The notes: generated by a model from the sequence alone, not told the origin. A DNA stretch of 64,000 nt from Glycocaulis alkaliphilus (GCF_004000605.1 NZ_CP018911.1:2108001-2172000); one strand, 5' to 3'. Shown: positions 1-9,757, counted from the first letter of the stretch. Made by a program: numbers and translations.

Positions 1-22
1 ACTAACGGAGGGGGGCCTCCTC

Positions 23-1060
23 ATGTCATCGTATGAATTGAGAGATACTATTATACGCCGGCGTCCCGAATACCGCACCGCAGACACCACTGTTTCGGGA
101 GACGTCAGACAGATGAGCCGTATTGACCAGAAGACGCACCAGATTGTCGACCGGCTGAGCGACGCCTTCTATCGCGCAGCGGGTGATTTCAACGCCTATC
201 TCGATTTCAGGGCTACGCGCGGCCGGATGTTTGGCGGGGCACTGCCGCCCCATCGCTGGGTGCAGCGCGCGGCGCAGTATCCTGACAGTCATATCATGCA
301 CTTCTCCATTCTGGCCGCCCTCATCCTGTTTGAAGGCCTGGCCAACGCCTATTTCTTTTCCAAGGCATCAGACCTCGGCCTTCTGGGCGGCTGGATTCAG
401 GCCATCACCGTGGCCTTCACCAACGTCATTGCGGCCTTCTTCCTGATCGGGTTTGTCGGCCTTCGCAGCCTGTCCAATCCGGACCGGCCCTTCTCCTTCA
501 TCGCGGCGCTGATCGGCGTTCCTGTTGCGCTGAGCTTTGTTGTCTTCCTGAACTTCTCGGCCGCGCACTATCGCGACCTGCTGGAGATCAACGAGGCGGT
601 TCTGGCAACGGGCACGCTGGCCGGTACCGGCGAGATACTCGCCCCTGTCACCCGCGCGCTCACCTTCCAGCCGTTTGAAACACTTGAAGCGCTGCTGCTG
701 TTCATCCTGGGCATCACGTTTGCCGCGATTGCCGCCTTCAAGGGCGCGACCTTTGATGACCGCCTGATCGGCTACGGCGCCGTACAGCGCCGCGCCATCC
801 GCTCTGCCGCCCATCTGGCCGCTGTCATCAAGCAGGTGCCGCTGGACCGCAGCCAGGAGCCGCAAGGCGCCAGCAACACGGTCGGCAGCAGCACCTATGA
901 AGACGCGGTCCGGCTGAAGCTGGATATTGACGCCTTCTTTGCCGAGCAGACCCAGCGCGCGCTCAACCGCCACCGCGAGGCTGCCGATTTTCAGGATGAC
1001 GCCGCCCGTCATGGCAGCGAGCCCCGCTCGCGCGACGACAAGCCGCCCTTTCCGGGCTAG
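23..1060 (+). CDS. Four-helix inner-membrane protein of unknown function
   Basis: I do not recognise this 345-residue protein. It has a soluble N-terminal segment of about 90 residues, then four hydrophobic helices at roughly residues 93-113, 124-146, 157-178 and 218-239, and a charged, Asp/Arg-rich cytoplasmic-looking tail of about 100 residues. The reading frame stays open to the left edge of the window, so the true start could lie outside it. The ATG used here follows a GGAGG-like run, and another in-frame ATG lies at residue 31. It is followed after 48 bp by the von Willebrand A-like gene on the same strand, which suggests a two-gene unit whose upstream members are cut off. The membrane topology is well supported but the function is unknown. 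Confidence 0.7.
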   Translation: MSSYELRDTIIRRRPEYRTADTTVSGDVRQMSRIDQKTHQIVDRLSDAFYRAAGDFNAYLDFRATRGRMFGGALPPHRWVQRAAQYPDSHIMHFSILAALILFEGLANAYFFSKASDLGLLGGWIQAITVAFTNVIAAFFLIGFVGLRSLSNPDRPFSFIAALIGVPVALSFVVFLNFSAAHYRDLLEINEAVLATGTLAGTGEILAPVTRALTFQPFETLEALLLFILGITFAAIAAFKGATFDDRLIGYGAVQRRAIRSAAHLAAVIKQVPLDRSQEPQGASNTVGSSTYEDAVRLKLDIDAFFAEQTQRALNRHREAADFQDDAARHGSEPRSRDDKPPFPG

Positions 1061-1108
1061 TATCCGATTGGCCGGTGCGGGGGCGCTGGCGGAAAAGGGG
1101 CTGGAACC

Positions 1109-1912
1109 ATGAGAGGCAAGGATCTTGTAGGCCTGTTTAACATGGTGGTTGTCGCCGGGGTACTCGGCGCAATCAGCTATGCGGCTCTGGTCCTGCAGCC
1201 AGAGGAGTATGATCCCGAAACGCTCTGCCTGGTCGGGGAAACACCTCCGCACACGGTCATCATGATTGACCGTACCGAGGTCCGCTACACGCCCTCGCAG
1301 GCCCGCCGGATCAACGACGTCATCCTTGCCGCACGCAGTCAGCTGGAAATCGGCGAACGCCTCTCCCTTTTTGAGCTCAACCATCGCGGCGAAATCCGCA
1401 ATACCAACCGGTTTTCGGTCTGCAATCCGGGGCGGGGCGACCAGATCAACCCGCTCTATCGCAACCCGAACCGGGTGCAGGCGCGCTATGATGCGTTGTT
1501 TGACCGCCCGCTCGACCGCGCGCTCGACGGGTTGATGGATCTGATCGACTCGCCCGTCACACCGCTGCTGGAATCGCTGGCCGAGCTGGGCAATAGCGAG
1601 GATTTCAACACCGCTGTCCCGCGCCGGCGCATCATCCTGATCTCCGACATGCTGCAGAACACGCAGCTATATTCGGTTTACGGCCCCGCCCGCGCGGACC
1701 TGGCCAACCGCCTGCCTGATCCGGGCACAATCGCGCGCCAGATCGAAGCGCGCTATGGCCGCACTCTGGCTGGCGTGGAGATCGAGATACTGTTCGTCGC
1801 ACAGGATCATGATGGCTGGACGCCGGAACAGCGCGCCGCTATCCGCGCACACTGGCAGGCCATTTTTGCCCAGCTGGGCGTGCGCCAGAGCTGGCAGGAA
1901 TTCGCCCAGTAG
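1109..1912 (+). CDS. Membrane-anchored von Willebrand factor A-like domain protein
   Basis: This is a 267-residue protein with one N-terminal hydrophobic segment (about residues 7-28) and then an extracytoplasmic or periplasmic domain. The domain begins with a beta-strand reading TVIMIDRTE near residue 50 and contains a second core strand RIILISDMLQNT near residue 175. This strand-Asp / strand-Ser-Asp layout resembles the vWA fold, but the usual DxSxS metal site is DRTEV here, so metal binding is doubtful. No enzyme motif was seen. It lies 48 bp after the four-helix membrane protein, so the two products may work together at the membrane. The vWA assignment is a fold-level inference. Confidence 0.6.
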   Translation: MRGKDLVGLFNMVVVAGVLGAISYAALVLQPEEYDPETLCLVGETPPHTVIMIDRTEVRYTPSQARRINDVILAARSQLEIGERLSLFELNHRGEIRNTNRFSVCNPGRGDQINPLYRNPNRVQARYDALFDRPLDRALDGLMDLIDSPVTPLLESLAELGNSEDFNTAVPRRRIILISDMLQNTQLYSVYGPARADLANRLPDPGTIARQIEARYGRTLAGVEIEILFVAQDHDGWTPEQRAAIRAHWQAIFAQLGVRQSWQEFAQ

Positions 1913-1950
1913 GTGAAACCTTCATCCTGCACCTCCCGGTGTCATGGTGT

Positions 1951-2062
1951 CTCCCCCCGTTCACGGGGGGAGTGCCCCCGAAAAGGGGGCGAGGGGGGGG
2001 GTAACTCAAAACAAGCTCCCCCCTCCGGTCCTTCGGACCACCTCCCCCGTAAACGGGGGAGG
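1951..2062. repeat. Interspersed palindromic repeat, family A copy 1
   Basis: This 112-bp GC-rich element begins with CTCCCCCCGTTCACGGGGGG and ends with its near-complement CCTCCCCCGTAAACGGGGGAGG in two halves. Related copies lie at 50180-50308 and 53833-53963. All three share the outer C-run/G-run arms, an inner CGAGGGGGG block, an A-rich CAAAA or GAAAC spacer and an inner CCCCCCTCCG block. It lies between the vWA-like gene and the pilin promoter. There is no open reading frame in it, so it is a non-coding interspersed element of unknown mobility. Confidence 0.8.
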
Positions 2063-2122
2063 ACATCACCTAGCGGGCTAGGATCACCGGCATGCGCGGG
2101 TGATGACAACTTGCCCCAGAAT

Positions 2123-2138
2123 TTAACCGCGCCTTAAC
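2123..2138 (+). promoter_or_regulatory. CtrA-type binding box upstream of the Flp pilin gene
   Basis: The sequence TTAACCGCGCCTTAAC is an exact match to the full CtrA consensus TTAA-N7-TTAAC described for Caulobacter. It lies about 150 bp upstream of the pilin start, at the left edge of an unusually AT-rich stretch (2121-2200) that probably holds the promoter. Caulobacter pilA is a known CtrA-activated gene, and the pathway kinases cckA and pleC occur elsewhere in this window. The rest of the 1913-2290 gap holds only repeat A copy 1 and this promoter region. Confidence 0.75.
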
Positions 2139-2290
2139 CATACCAATTATTTCAGCAATTTACCAAAAATAAATCACGAATTTTTACCGGACTGAAACGC
2201 TCCCCGGTGTTTACTCTGCTCACGTTCAGGACGGGTCGGGATGGACTTGGCTCTGGGCAGCCAGCGAGCTAAACAACAAGGAGTAGTGGG

Positions 2291-2455
2291 ATGAAAAATC
2301 TGGTTTCGCGTTTCTTCAAAGACGAATCGGGTGCAACGGCCATCGAATATGGTCTGATCGCCGCCCTTATCGCCGTTGTGATCATCAGCGCTGTGACCCT
2401 GCTGGGCACCAGCCTTGAGAGCACCTTCGAGACGGTTGAGGAAGCCCTCGGCTAA
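2291..2455 (+). CDS. Flp/Fap-type pilin subunit
   Basis: This encodes a 54-residue prepilin that starts MKNLVSRFFKDESGATAIEYG. The short basic leader, the conserved DESGATAIEYGLIAALI core with the Glu-Tyr pair at residues 19-20, and the single hydrophobic helix (about 17-40) are diagnostic of Flp pilins processed by a TadV/CpaA-type peptidase and assembled by the Tad secretion machine. The start ATG follows a good AAGGAG ribosome site with an 8-base spacer. No other tad/cpa genes are in the window, so this is either an isolated pilin gene or the edge of a locus outside it. Transcription is probably CtrA-controlled through the box at 2123-2138 and ends at the hairpin just downstream. Confidence 0.93.
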   Translation: MKNLVSRFFKDESGATAIEYGLIAALIAVVIISAVTLLGTSLESTFETVEEALG

Positions 2456-2502
2456 GCTGGTTTAGTCCAGCCACAAGTTCCCGACCCAGAGTCGGCTGGA
2501 TG

Positions 2503-2529
2503 GGCCGCCCCTTGAAGGGGCGGCCTTTT
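2503..2529 (+). terminator. Intrinsic terminator of the Flp pilin gene
   Basis: A perfect 9-bp stem (GGCCGCCCC at 2503-2511 with GGGGCGGCC at 2517-2525) with a 5-base loop TTGAA is followed directly by TTTTC. It lies 48 bp after the pilin stop, in the right orientation for a strong Rho-independent terminator, so the pilin is probably a monocistronic message. Confidence 0.85.
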
Positions 2530-2603
2530 CAGTTTTGGGAGTTGCCCATCTCTGAAATCCCGGCCCAGCGCAGCGCAGAGCCGGGACCCGTTGCAGGATA
2601 AAG

Positions 2604-2704
2604 CCCTCGTCCTTCGAGCGCCACCGCGTCCGAAAGGATGAGGGCTCTGGGGCTTTTCCCCTCATCCTGAGGGTGAGCGTAGCGAACGTCTCGAAGGACG
2701 AGGG
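2604..2704. repeat. Nested palindromic intergenic element (Caulobacter-type CGAAGGACGAGG repeat)
   Basis: The 101-bp element has a 15-bp perfect outer inverted repeat (CCCTCGTCCTTCGAG at 2604-2618 and its complement at 2690-2704). Inside it is a second inverted repeat GGATGAGGG / CCCTCATCC (2636-2644 and 2659-2667). It could fold into a cruciform or a double hairpin. From memory, similar repeats are scattered between genes in Caulobacter relatives. The remaining 2530-2790 gap also holds a smaller TCCCGGC/GCCGGGA inverted repeat near 2557-2583 and no credible gene. Confidence 0.75.
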
Positions 2705-2790
2705 AAAAGGCCGCCGGGAAGCGGCCCCGCCCTCCGGTTTCAGCGGTCGGAACTTCCCTCCCGCGCCCTGCCGGTATACTCACTGGCACC

Positions 2791-4644
2791 ATGACAGATC
2801 AGATCATACCGCTCGCTGACGGATTTGCGCCCGCCACGCCGGATGCGTGGGAAGCGCTTGCCGTGAAGGCACTGGCTGGCAAGCCGGTGAACTTGCTGAC
2901 ACGCCGCACGCGCGACGATGTTGCACGCGGTCCGCTGTTTGCGCCTCACAATGCGGCGCCGCCTGATGCGGCGCTGCCCGGCACACCGCCCTTCGCTCGC
3001 GGGCGCGTACTGGCGCGCGATGCCTACCTGCCCTGGGCCATGCGGCAGGCGCACGACACCGCCGCTCCGCGCGAAGCCAATACCGCCATACTGGCCGACT
3101 TGGCAGGCGGGGCGAGCGAGATCACGCTGGAGATCGATCCCTCCGGCAAATCGGGAATCGCCGCGCGTAATTCAGACGAGCTCGAAGCCGTCCTCGCCGA
3201 TGTGATGCTGGACCTCGCCCCGGTCCATTTGCGCGCAGGCGCGTGGGATGTTGAGGCAGCCCGCCTGCTGCTGGACCTGCTGGAGCGCCGGGATGCGGTA
3301 GCGGGCGGCGGGCTGGGCCTGTCAGCCGCGCTGGGCCGGGAGGCAGGTAAACGCATCGCACTGGCCACGCGGGCGCGCAAAACATCGCCTGCCATCCGTG
3401 CCTTCCGCGCCGATGGCCGCGCCGTATTCGAGGCGGGCGGCACCGAGGTGCAGGAGCTGGCTTTTGCCGCCGCCAGCGCCGTCGAGGCCATGGAAGCGCT
3501 GGTCAAAGCGGGCTGGGATGCGGGCGATGCCGCCGCCACGATAGAGGTGGAGCTGGCCGCCGATACCGATATTCACCTGACCATTGCCAAGCTGCGCGCC
3601 ATGCGCCTGATCTGGGCGCAGATGATGGATGCGTGGGGCATCAGCGACGAGCGCGGCGCGTTGTATATACACGCGACGACCGGCGAACGGGGCCTGTCCG
3701 CCATTGATCCGTGGACGAACCTCATCCGGGCCGCCTGTGCAGGCCTTGCCGCCACGGCGGGCGGGGCAGATGCGCTGACCATCACACCGATGACGCGCGC
3801 TTCCGGGCGCTCCACGCCCTTCTCACGGCGTCTTGCGCGCAATCTGCACATCTTGCTCGCCGAAGAGACCCATGCCGGAAAGATCAATGATCCGGCAGGC
3901 GGCAGCTATCTGCATGAAACGCTCAGCCATAAGCTTGCCGAAGCCGCATGGGGCGAGATGCAGCGCATGATCGCTCTTGGCGGGGCCAGCGCGGCGCTAC
4001 GCTCCGACAGCTGGAAAGGAGATATCGCCAAGGCCGCTGACGGGCTGATGAAGCTGGTCAGCACGGGCAAGGAGCCGGTTATCGGTGTTACCAGCTTCCC
4101 TGATCTCGATCCGCGCGCCCTGAAAGCTGAAGACGGCGCCTACACACCGCCAGCCCTTGCCAAATCTGCCTTCGCAGACGCGCCGGTTGACGCCATCCCG
4201 CTGCCCGCACCGATGCGCACAGCCGCGCCCTTCGAGGCTATCCGCGCCAAGGTGGAGGCCGCCGCGCCGGGGCCGGTTTTCCTCGCCACGCTTGGCACTT
4301 TGCCGGAATTCAATGCCCGCGCGGGCTTTGCCACCAACCGGCTGGGCGTGGCCGGGCTGCGTACAGCGCCTGCCATGGCCCATGACAACGTAGAGGCATG
4401 CGTTGAGGCGTTTAGAAGCTCCGGCTCTGCCCTCGCCATCATGTGTGGCACTGATCAGGCTTATGCAGACCACGCCGCCGGGCTCGCCGCAGCGCTGAAA
4501 GCTGCCGGTGCGGTATCCGTCTGGCTGGCCGGGCGGCACGACAGTGCCCCGGCAGACGCCGCCATAGATCACGCGATCCATATGCGCTCTGACGCGCTGG
4601 AAGACGCCCGCCTTGCCGCGCGCGCGATGGGAGTGGATGCATGA
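2791..4644 (+). CDS. mutA: Methylmalonyl-CoA mutase, small (beta) subunit
   Basis: This 617-residue protein aligns by eye with the methylmalonyl-CoA mutase TIM-barrel domain. Visible landmarks are the [11 protein letters not shown] helix near residue 270, the [24 protein letters not shown] block near 330, and [11 protein letters not shown] near 370. The C-terminal region (about 470-617) corresponds to a degenerate cobalamin-binding domain and lacks the DxHxxG motif, as expected for the non-catalytic subunit. With MutB it would convert (R)-methylmalonyl-CoA to succinyl-CoA in propionate, branched-chain amino acid and odd-chain fatty acid breakdown. Its last 4 bp overlap the mutB start (ATGA), so translation is probably coupled. 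No clear ribosome site precedes the ATG, and no cobalamin riboswitch was seen upstream. Confidence 0.93.
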   Translation: MTDQIIPLADGFAPATPDAWEALAVKALAGKPVNLLTRRTRDDVARGPLFAPHNAAPPDAALPGTPPFARGRVLARDAYLPWAMRQAHDTAAPREANTAILADLAGGASEITLEIDPSGKSGIAARNSDELEAVLADVMLDLAPVHLRAGAWDVEAARLLLDLLERRDAVAGGGLGLSAALGREAGKRIALATRARKTSPAIRAFRADGRAVFEAGGTEVQELAFAAASAVEAMEALVKAGWDAGDAAATIEVELAADTDIHLTIAKLRAMRLIWAQMMDAWGISDERGALYIHATTGERGLSAIDPWTNLIRAACAGLAATAGGADALTITPMTRASGRSTPFSRRLARNLHILLAEETHAGKINDPAGGSYLHETLSHKLAEAAWGEMQRMIALGGASAALRSDSWKGDIAKAADGLMKLVSTGKEPVIGVTSFPDLDPRALKAEDGAYTPPALAKSAFADAPVDAIPLPAPMRTAAPFEAIRAKVEAAAPGPVFLATLGTLPEFNARAGFATNRLGVAGLRTAPAMAHDNVEACVEAFRSSGSALAIMCGTDQAYADHAAGLAAALKAAGAVSVWLAGRHDSAPADAAIDHAIHMRSDALEDARLAARAMGVDA

Positions 4645-6785
4645 CCCGTCAGACCCCGCCCGATTTCACGCGCCTGCCCTTCAATCCGCCGCGCGCAGCA
4701 GCCAGCAAGGCCGCCCGCCCGGACGGCTGGATGAGCCCTGAAGGCATCGAGATCGCCCCCGCCTATGGGCCGCAGGACACCGCGCCGCTGGACTTTGCAG
4801 GCGGCCTGCCGGGCCTTGCCCCCTTCCATCGCGGCCCCTACCCGACCATGTTCGTGCAGCGCCCGTGGACGATCCGCCAGTATGCGGGCTTCTCCACGGC
4901 GGAAGACTCCAACGCCTTCTACCGGCGCAATCTGGCCGCCGGGCAGAAAGGGCTTTCCATCGCCTTCGATCTGGCCACGCACCGGGGCTATGACAGCGAT
5001 AATCCGCGCGTGATCGGCGATGTCGGCATGGCGGGCGTGGCGGTCGATTCCATTCTCGATATGCGCCAGCTTTTCGACGGCATACCGCTGGACCAGATGA
5101 GCGTGTCGATGACGATGAATGGCGCGGTGCTGCCCGTGCTCGCGCTCTATATCGTCGCGGCAGAGGAACAGGGCGTAAAACCGGCCCAGCTTTCAGGCAC
5201 GATCCAGAACGACATCCTGAAAGAGTTCATGGTGCGCAACACCTATATCTACCCGCCTGCGCCCTCTATGCGGATCATCTCCGACATTTTCGCCTTCACC
5301 TCGACGGAGATGCCGCGTTTCAACTCCATCTCCATCTCCGGCTACCACATACAGGAGGCTGGCGCCCCGGCGGATCTGGAGCTGGCCTACACCATCGCGG
5401 ATGGGCTGGAATACATTGCCGCCGGCGTGAAGGCCGGGCTGGACGTGGACACATTCGCCCCGCGCCTCTCCTTCTTCTGGGGCATTTCCATGAATTATTA
5501 CATGGAAGTGGCCAAGCTGCGCGCCGCGCGCCTGATCTGGGCGAAGCTGGTGAAGGAGCGCTTTGCGCCGAAGTCCGACAAATCCCTCTCCTTGCGCGCG
5601 CACAGCCAGACATCCGGCTGGTCTCTGACCGCGCAGGACGTGTTCAACAATGTCGCGCGCACCACGATCGAGGCGATGGCCGCTGTCGATGGTCACACCC
5701 AGTCGCTGCATACCAATTCGCTGGATGAGGCGCTGGCCCTGCCGACGGACTTCTCCGCCCGCATCGCGCGCAATACCCAGATCGTGCTGGAAACCGAGGC
5801 GCACCTGACCGACACAATCGATCCGTGGGGCGGCAGCTGGTTTGTCGAGCGCCTGACCCATGATCTTGCTGCCCGCGCGCTCGCCCATATCGAGGAAATC
5901 GACGCGCTGGGCGGCATGGCGAAAGCCATCGAGGACGGCACACCGAAACTGCGCATCGAGGAGGCGGCTGCCAAGACGCAAGCGCGCATCGATTCCGGCC
6001 AGCAGACGATTGCGGGCGTGAACAAGTTCCGCCTGACCGAGCCTGAAGACGTGCCGGTGCTGAAGGTGGATAATGCCGGCGTGCGCCGCCAGCAGCTTGA
6101 AAAGCTGAAAAAGCTCAAGGCGGAGCGCGATCCGCAACAGGTGGAGGCCGCCCTGCACGCCCTCACCCGCGCGGCGGATGAGAAAACCGGCAATCTGCTG
6201 GCTCTGGCCGTCGATGCGGCCCGCGCGCATGCCAGCGTAGGGGAAATTTCCGACGCGCTGGAAAAGGTTTATGGCCGCCACAAGGCCGCCATCCAGTCGA
6301 TACAGGGGGTGTATTTGAAAGCCTCAGGCAATGACGAGAAGGTCCAGCGCGCGCTGGCCGCCGCCGATGCCTTTGCCGAGGCCGAGGGGCGCCGGCCGCG
6401 CATACTGATCGCGAAAATGGGCCAGGACGGCCATGACCGGGGCCAGAAGGTCGTCGCCTCCGCCTTTGCTGATCTCGGCTGGGACGTGGATATCGGCCCG
6501 CTCTTCCAGACGCCCGAAGAAGCCGCCCGCCAGGCCATCGAAAACGATGTCCATGTCGTGGCCGCGTCTTCGCTGGCCGCCGGACACCTCACCCTGGTGC
6601 CCGCGCTGCGCGATGCGCTGAAAGATGGCGGGGGCGGTGACAAGCTGATCGTGGTGGGCGGCGTGATCCCGCCTGAAGACGTCTCCACGCTGCGCCAGAT
6701 GGGCGCCGCCGCCGTCTACCCGCCCGGCACGGTGATTGCCGATAGCGCGATAGAGCTGATCGAGAGGCTGGGTAGCGCGCGCTGA
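4641..6785 (+). CDS. mutB: Methylmalonyl-CoA mutase, large (alpha, catalytic) subunit
   Basis: This 714-residue protein is the usual length for the catalytic subunit. The N-terminal part carries the [15 protein letters not shown] substrate-contact segment (about residues 77-91) and the barrel landmark [20 protein letters not shown] near 390. The C-terminal cobalamin domain has DGHDRG at 596-601, so His598 is the predicted lower axial ligand of B12. The later [11 protein letters not shown]-type segment completes the Rossmann-like domain. It isomerises methylmalonyl-CoA to succinyl-CoA using adenosylcobalamin and forms a heterodimer with the product of the gene in front, whose stop overlaps this start. 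No MeaB-type GTPase or epimerase gene follows. A repeat-rich gap separates it from the convergent alaS. Confidence 0.96.
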   Translation: MTRQTPPDFTRLPFNPPRAAASKAARPDGWMSPEGIEIAPAYGPQDTAPLDFAGGLPGLAPFHRGPYPTMFVQRPWTIRQYAGFSTAEDSNAFYRRNLAAGQKGLSIAFDLATHRGYDSDNPRVIGDVGMAGVAVDSILDMRQLFDGIPLDQMSVSMTMNGAVLPVLALYIVAAEEQGVKPAQLSGTIQNDILKEFMVRNTYIYPPAPSMRIISDIFAFTSTEMPRFNSISISGYHIQEAGAPADLELAYTIADGLEYIAAGVKAGLDVDTFAPRLSFFWGISMNYYMEVAKLRAARLIWAKLVKERFAPKSDKSLSLRAHSQTSGWSLTAQDVFNNVARTTIEAMAAVDGHTQSLHTNSLDEALALPTDFSARIARNTQIVLETEAHLTDTIDPWGGSWFVERLTHDLAARALAHIEEIDALGGMAKAIEDGTPKLRIEEAAAKTQARIDSGQQTIAGVNKFRLTEPEDVPVLKVDNAGVRRQQLEKLKKLKAERDPQQVEAALHALTRAADEKTGNLLALAVDAARAHASVGEISDALEKVYGRHKAAIQSIQGVYLKASGNDEKVQRALAAADAFAEAEGRRPRILIAKMGQDGHDRGQKVVASAFADLGWDVDIGPLFQTPEEAARQAIENDVHVVAASSLAAGHLTLVPALRDALKDGGGGDKLIVVGGVIPPEDVSTLRQMGAAAVYPPGTVIADSAIELIERLGSAR

Positions 6786-6799
6786 TCGCCCCCTTATTT

Positions 6800-6997
6800 C
6801 GTCATTCCGGGCGGAGCGCGGCAGCGCGCAGACCCGGAACCCAGCGTCTTGTGAAAAATGGGTCCCCGCTCGGAGGCGGGGACCCCGGTGTTTCTGGCTA
6901 TTACCTCTCAACCGGGTTCCCGGGCTTGACCCGGGATCCAGAGATCAAAAAGTGCTGGGTTCCGGATAAGTGCTGACGCACTTTCCGGAATGACGAG
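6800..6997. repeat. Composite palindromic repeat (families B and C) between mutB and alaS
   Basis: The block opens with GTCATTCCGGGCGGAGCG and closes with CTTTCCGGAATGACGAG, the two ends of the family B element found elsewhere at 45836, 52182, 54103, 56274 and 61658. Between them lie a GGGTCCCCGC...GGGGACCC hairpin of family C and a CCGGGTTCCCGGGCTTGACCCGGG hairpin in two halves. It lies between convergent genes, where it could act as a bidirectional transcription stop. No open reading frame of interest was seen. Confidence 0.8.
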
Positions 6998-7019
6998 AAA
7001 AGAGGCTCGGTAAGCGCCC

Positions 7020-9677
7020 CTACCCCGCCAGCGCGGCGCGGATGGCGGCGAGCGCTTCCTCGCCCTTGCTGGCATCGGGGCCGCCGGCCTGCGCAAAGTC
7101 GGGACGGCCGCCGCCGCCCTTGCCGCCAATCGCCTCTGACCCTGCGCGCACCAGCGCCACGGCGTCGGCTGCGCTGCCCGCCAGATCCTCTGTCACCCCG
7201 ACGGCAATCGCGGCCTTGCCATCATTAATGCCGACAAAGGCGGCGATGCCGGAGCCCATTTCAGCGCGCGCGGCATCGACGAGGCTGCGCAATTCCTTGC
7301 CGCCCACGCCTTCGACGATACGCCCGGTGAACTTCAGATTGCCAATGGTTTCAACGGCCGCAGGCGCGGCACCGCCGCCACCGCCCATGGCGAGCTTTGT
7401 CTTGGCGTCGCTCAATTCCTTTTCCAGCTTACGCCGTTCATCGACCAGCGCAGACAGGCGCTTTTCCAGCTCCGACACCGGGACTTTGAGCGTATCGGCA
7501 GCGGCCTTGGCGATGCCGGCCTGCTGTTCCAGATACTCGCGCGCGGCCTCACCGGTCAGCGCCTCGACACGGCGCACGCCTGCCGACACGGCGCTTTCGC
7601 CGACAATCTTGAACAGGGCAATATCGCCGGTGCGGCGCACGTGGGTGCCGCCGCACAGCTCCACCGAATACGCCTTGTCCGGTTCGCCCGGCGCCTGGCC
7701 GATGGTGAGCACGCGTACCTTGTCGCCATATTTCTCGCCAAACAGGGCCAGAGCGCCCTTGGCGATGGCTTCTTCCGGCGTGGATTCGCTCGTCTCGGTC
7801 TCGTCATTCTGGCGCACGACCGCGTTCACTTCCGCCTCGATCGCGGCGATGTCGGAAGGCGAAAGCGCGCGGCCATGGGAGAAGTCAAAGCGCAGCCGGT
7901 CCGGCCCCACATAGGAGCCTTTCTGGGAGACGTGCGGGCCCAGCACATTGCGCAGGGCCGAGTGCATGAGGTGGGTCGCCGAGTGGTTGGAGCGGGTGCG
8001 GTCACGCCGCTGCGCATCCACCAGCAGCTCCGCCTCGTCGCCTGCCTTGATGGAGGCGCCTTCGAGCGTGCCGATATGGGCGAACACATCGCCTGCACGC
8101 TTTTTCACGTCCTCGACCACAAAGCGCGCGCCGCCGGAAAAGCGGATCTCGCCTGCATCGCCAATCTGGCCGCCGGACTCGGCGTAGAAGGGCGTGCGGT
8201 CGAACACCAGCTCGCCCCGCATACCCTCGGCCAGAGTTTCCTGCATGCCGCCATCGGCGATGATCGCCTTGAGTGCGCCCTTCGCCGACAGCTCGCTATA
8301 GCCGAGGAACTGCGTCGGGCCGGTGACATCGCGCACCGCGAACCAGACAGCGTCGCCCGCGGCATCGCCGGAGCCTTGCCAGTGGGCGCGCGCCTCGGCG
8401 CGCTGGCGGTCCATGGCGGTGTTGAAGCCCGCCTCATCAACGCTTAAGCCCTTCGCGCGCAGCGCATCCTGGGTGAGGTCAAGCGGAAACCCATAGGTGT
8501 CATAGAGCTTGAACGCGGTCTCGCCGGGCAAAGCCGCGCCCTCTGGCAGATCGGCAATCGCCTCTTCGAGAAGCGTCAGGCCGCGGCCCAGCGTGCGCTG
8601 AAAGCGCTCTTCCTCACCGCGCAGCGTCTCCTCGATCACGGGCAGGGCGCGGTTCAGCTCCGGGAAGGCATCGCCCATCTCGGCAGCCAGCACTGGCGCC
8701 AGCGTGTAGATGACCGGCTCCGTCGCGCCCAGAATATGCGCATGGCGCATGGCACGGCGCATGATCCGGCGCAGCACATAGCCGCGCCCCTCATTGGACG
8801 GCGTTACGCCATCGGCGATGAGGAAGCTGGTGGCGCGCAAATGGTCGGCGATGACGCGGTGGCTGGCCAGCGCCGCGCCCTGCGCCTTCACTTTGAGCGC
8901 CTCTTCGCCGGCCTTGATGAGGTTAGCGAACAGATCAATCTCGTAATTATTGTGCTTGCCCTGCAGGACAGCCGCCACCCGCTCCAGCCCCATGCCGGTA
9001 TCGATGGAGGGCTTGGGCAGGTTGATGCGCGAGCCATCGGCCTGCTGCTCATACTGCATGAAGACGAGATTCCAGATCTCGATAAAGCGGTCGCCATCCT
9101 CGTCCGGGCTACCCGGAGGGCCGCCGGGAATGTGCTCGCCATGGTCAAAGAAAATCTCAGAGCACGGACCGCACGGGCCGGTATCGCCCATCATCCAGAA
9201 ATTGTCAGACGTGGCGATGCGGATGATGCGATCATCCGGCAGGCTGGCTATTTTCTTCCAGAGCGCGGCCGCGTCATCATCCTCGGCATAGACCGTGACG
9301 AGGAGCTTGTCCTTGGGGAGCGCGAAGTCCTTCGTTACCAGCGTCCAGGCATGGTGGATCGCCTCTTCCTTGAAATAGTCGCCGAAGGAGAAATTCCCCA
9401 GCATTTCAAAGAAGGTGTGGTGGCGCGCCGTATAGCCCACATTATCAAGATCGTTGTGCTTGCCGCCTGCGCGTACGCATTTCTGCGAGGAGACGGCGCG
9501 CGGATTGGCGCGCTTTTCAGCGCCAGTAAACACGTTCTTGAACTGGACCATGCCCGCATTGGTGAAAAGCAGGGTCGGGTCATCCTTGGGCACGAGCGGG
9601 CTGGAGGCCACCACTTCATGGCCGTTCCCTTCAAAATAGCCAAGGAACTGGGCACGTATGTCGCGCAAGCGCGTCAT
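7020..9677 (-). CDS. alaS: Alanine--tRNA ligase
   Basis: This is an 885-residue enzyme that charges tRNA-Ala in the cytoplasm. The N-terminal class II aminoacylation domain (about 1-250) includes the [16 protein letters not shown] motif and the [16 protein letters not shown] segment near 165. The central domain is tRNA-recognising. The editing domain has the zinc-binding HSATH motif (residues 565-569) and CGGTH (675-679), which clear mischarged Ser/Gly-tRNA. The C-terminal DHH-associated region (about 740-885) is present, with the Gly-rich linker GGGGGAAPA typical of AlaS. All key motifs are intact. It lies 116 bp downstream of recA on the same strand, an order also known in Caulobacter. Confidence 0.98.
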   Translation of the reverse strand: MTRLRDIRAQFLGYFEGNGHEVVASSPLVPKDDPTLLFTNAGMVQFKNVFTGAEKRANPRAVSSQKCVRAGGKHNDLDNVGYTARHHTFFEMLGNFSFGDYFKEEAIHHAWTLVTKDFALPKDKLLVTVYAEDDDAAALWKKIASLPDDRIIRIATSDNFWMMGDTGPCGPCSEIFFDHGEHIPGGPPGSPDEDGDRFIEIWNLVFMQYEQQADGSRINLPKPSIDTGMGLERVAAVLQGKHNNYEIDLFANLIKAGEEALKVKAQGAALASHRVIADHLRATSFLIADGVTPSNEGRGYVLRRIMRRAMRHAHILGATEPVIYTLAPVLAAEMGDAFPELNRALPVIEETLRGEEERFQRTLGRGLTLLEEAIADLPEGAALPGETAFKLYDTYGFPLDLTQDALRAKGLSVDEAGFNTAMDRQRAEARAHWQGSGDAAGDAVWFAVRDVTGPTQFLGYSELSAKGALKAIIADGGMQETLAEGMRGELVFDRTPFYAESGGQIGDAGEIRFSGGARFVVEDVKKRAGDVFAHIGTLEGASIKAGDEAELLVDAQRRDRTRSNHSATHLMHSALRNVLGPHVSQKGSYVGPDRLRFDFSHGRALSPSDIAAIEAEVNAVVRQNDETETSESTPEEAIAKGALALFGEKYGDKVRVLTIGQAPGEPDKAYSVELCGGTHVRRTGDIALFKIVGESAVSAGVRRVEALTGEAAREYLEQQAGIAKAAADTLKVPVSELEKRLSALVDERRKLEKELSDAKTKLAMGGGGGAAPAAVETIGNLKFTGRIVEGVGGKELRSLVDAARAEMGSGIAAFVGINDGKAAIAVGVTEDLAGSAADAVALVRAGSEAIGGKGGGGRPDFAQAGGPDASKGEEALAAIRAALAG

Positions 9678-9730
9678 GGCAGTCTCCGCTCATCTGCAAA
9701 ATTTCACTTACCGTTGCGCACATATACGAA

Positions 9731-9757
9731 CGGGCGCCCGGCTTAGCCAAGCGCCCG
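9731..9757 (-). terminator. Inverted repeat in the recA-alaS gap, possible recA terminator
   Basis: CGGGCGC (9731-9737) pairs with GCGCCCG (9751-9757), with a further GGC/GCC pair inside. It lies 37 bp after the recA stop on the minus strand. There is no clear U-run after it, so it may be a weak or Rho-assisted stop or an attenuating hairpin before alaS. Confidence 0.4.

Noticed and set aside
1951-2062. Family A repeats as insertion sequences
   Set aside because: No transposase ORF is present in any copy. They are too short and are only non-coding palindromic elements.
2456-2790. A cobalamin riboswitch in front of the B12-dependent mutase genes
   Set aside because: No B12-box-like conserved core was seen. 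The gap is filled by the pilin terminator and palindromic repeats.
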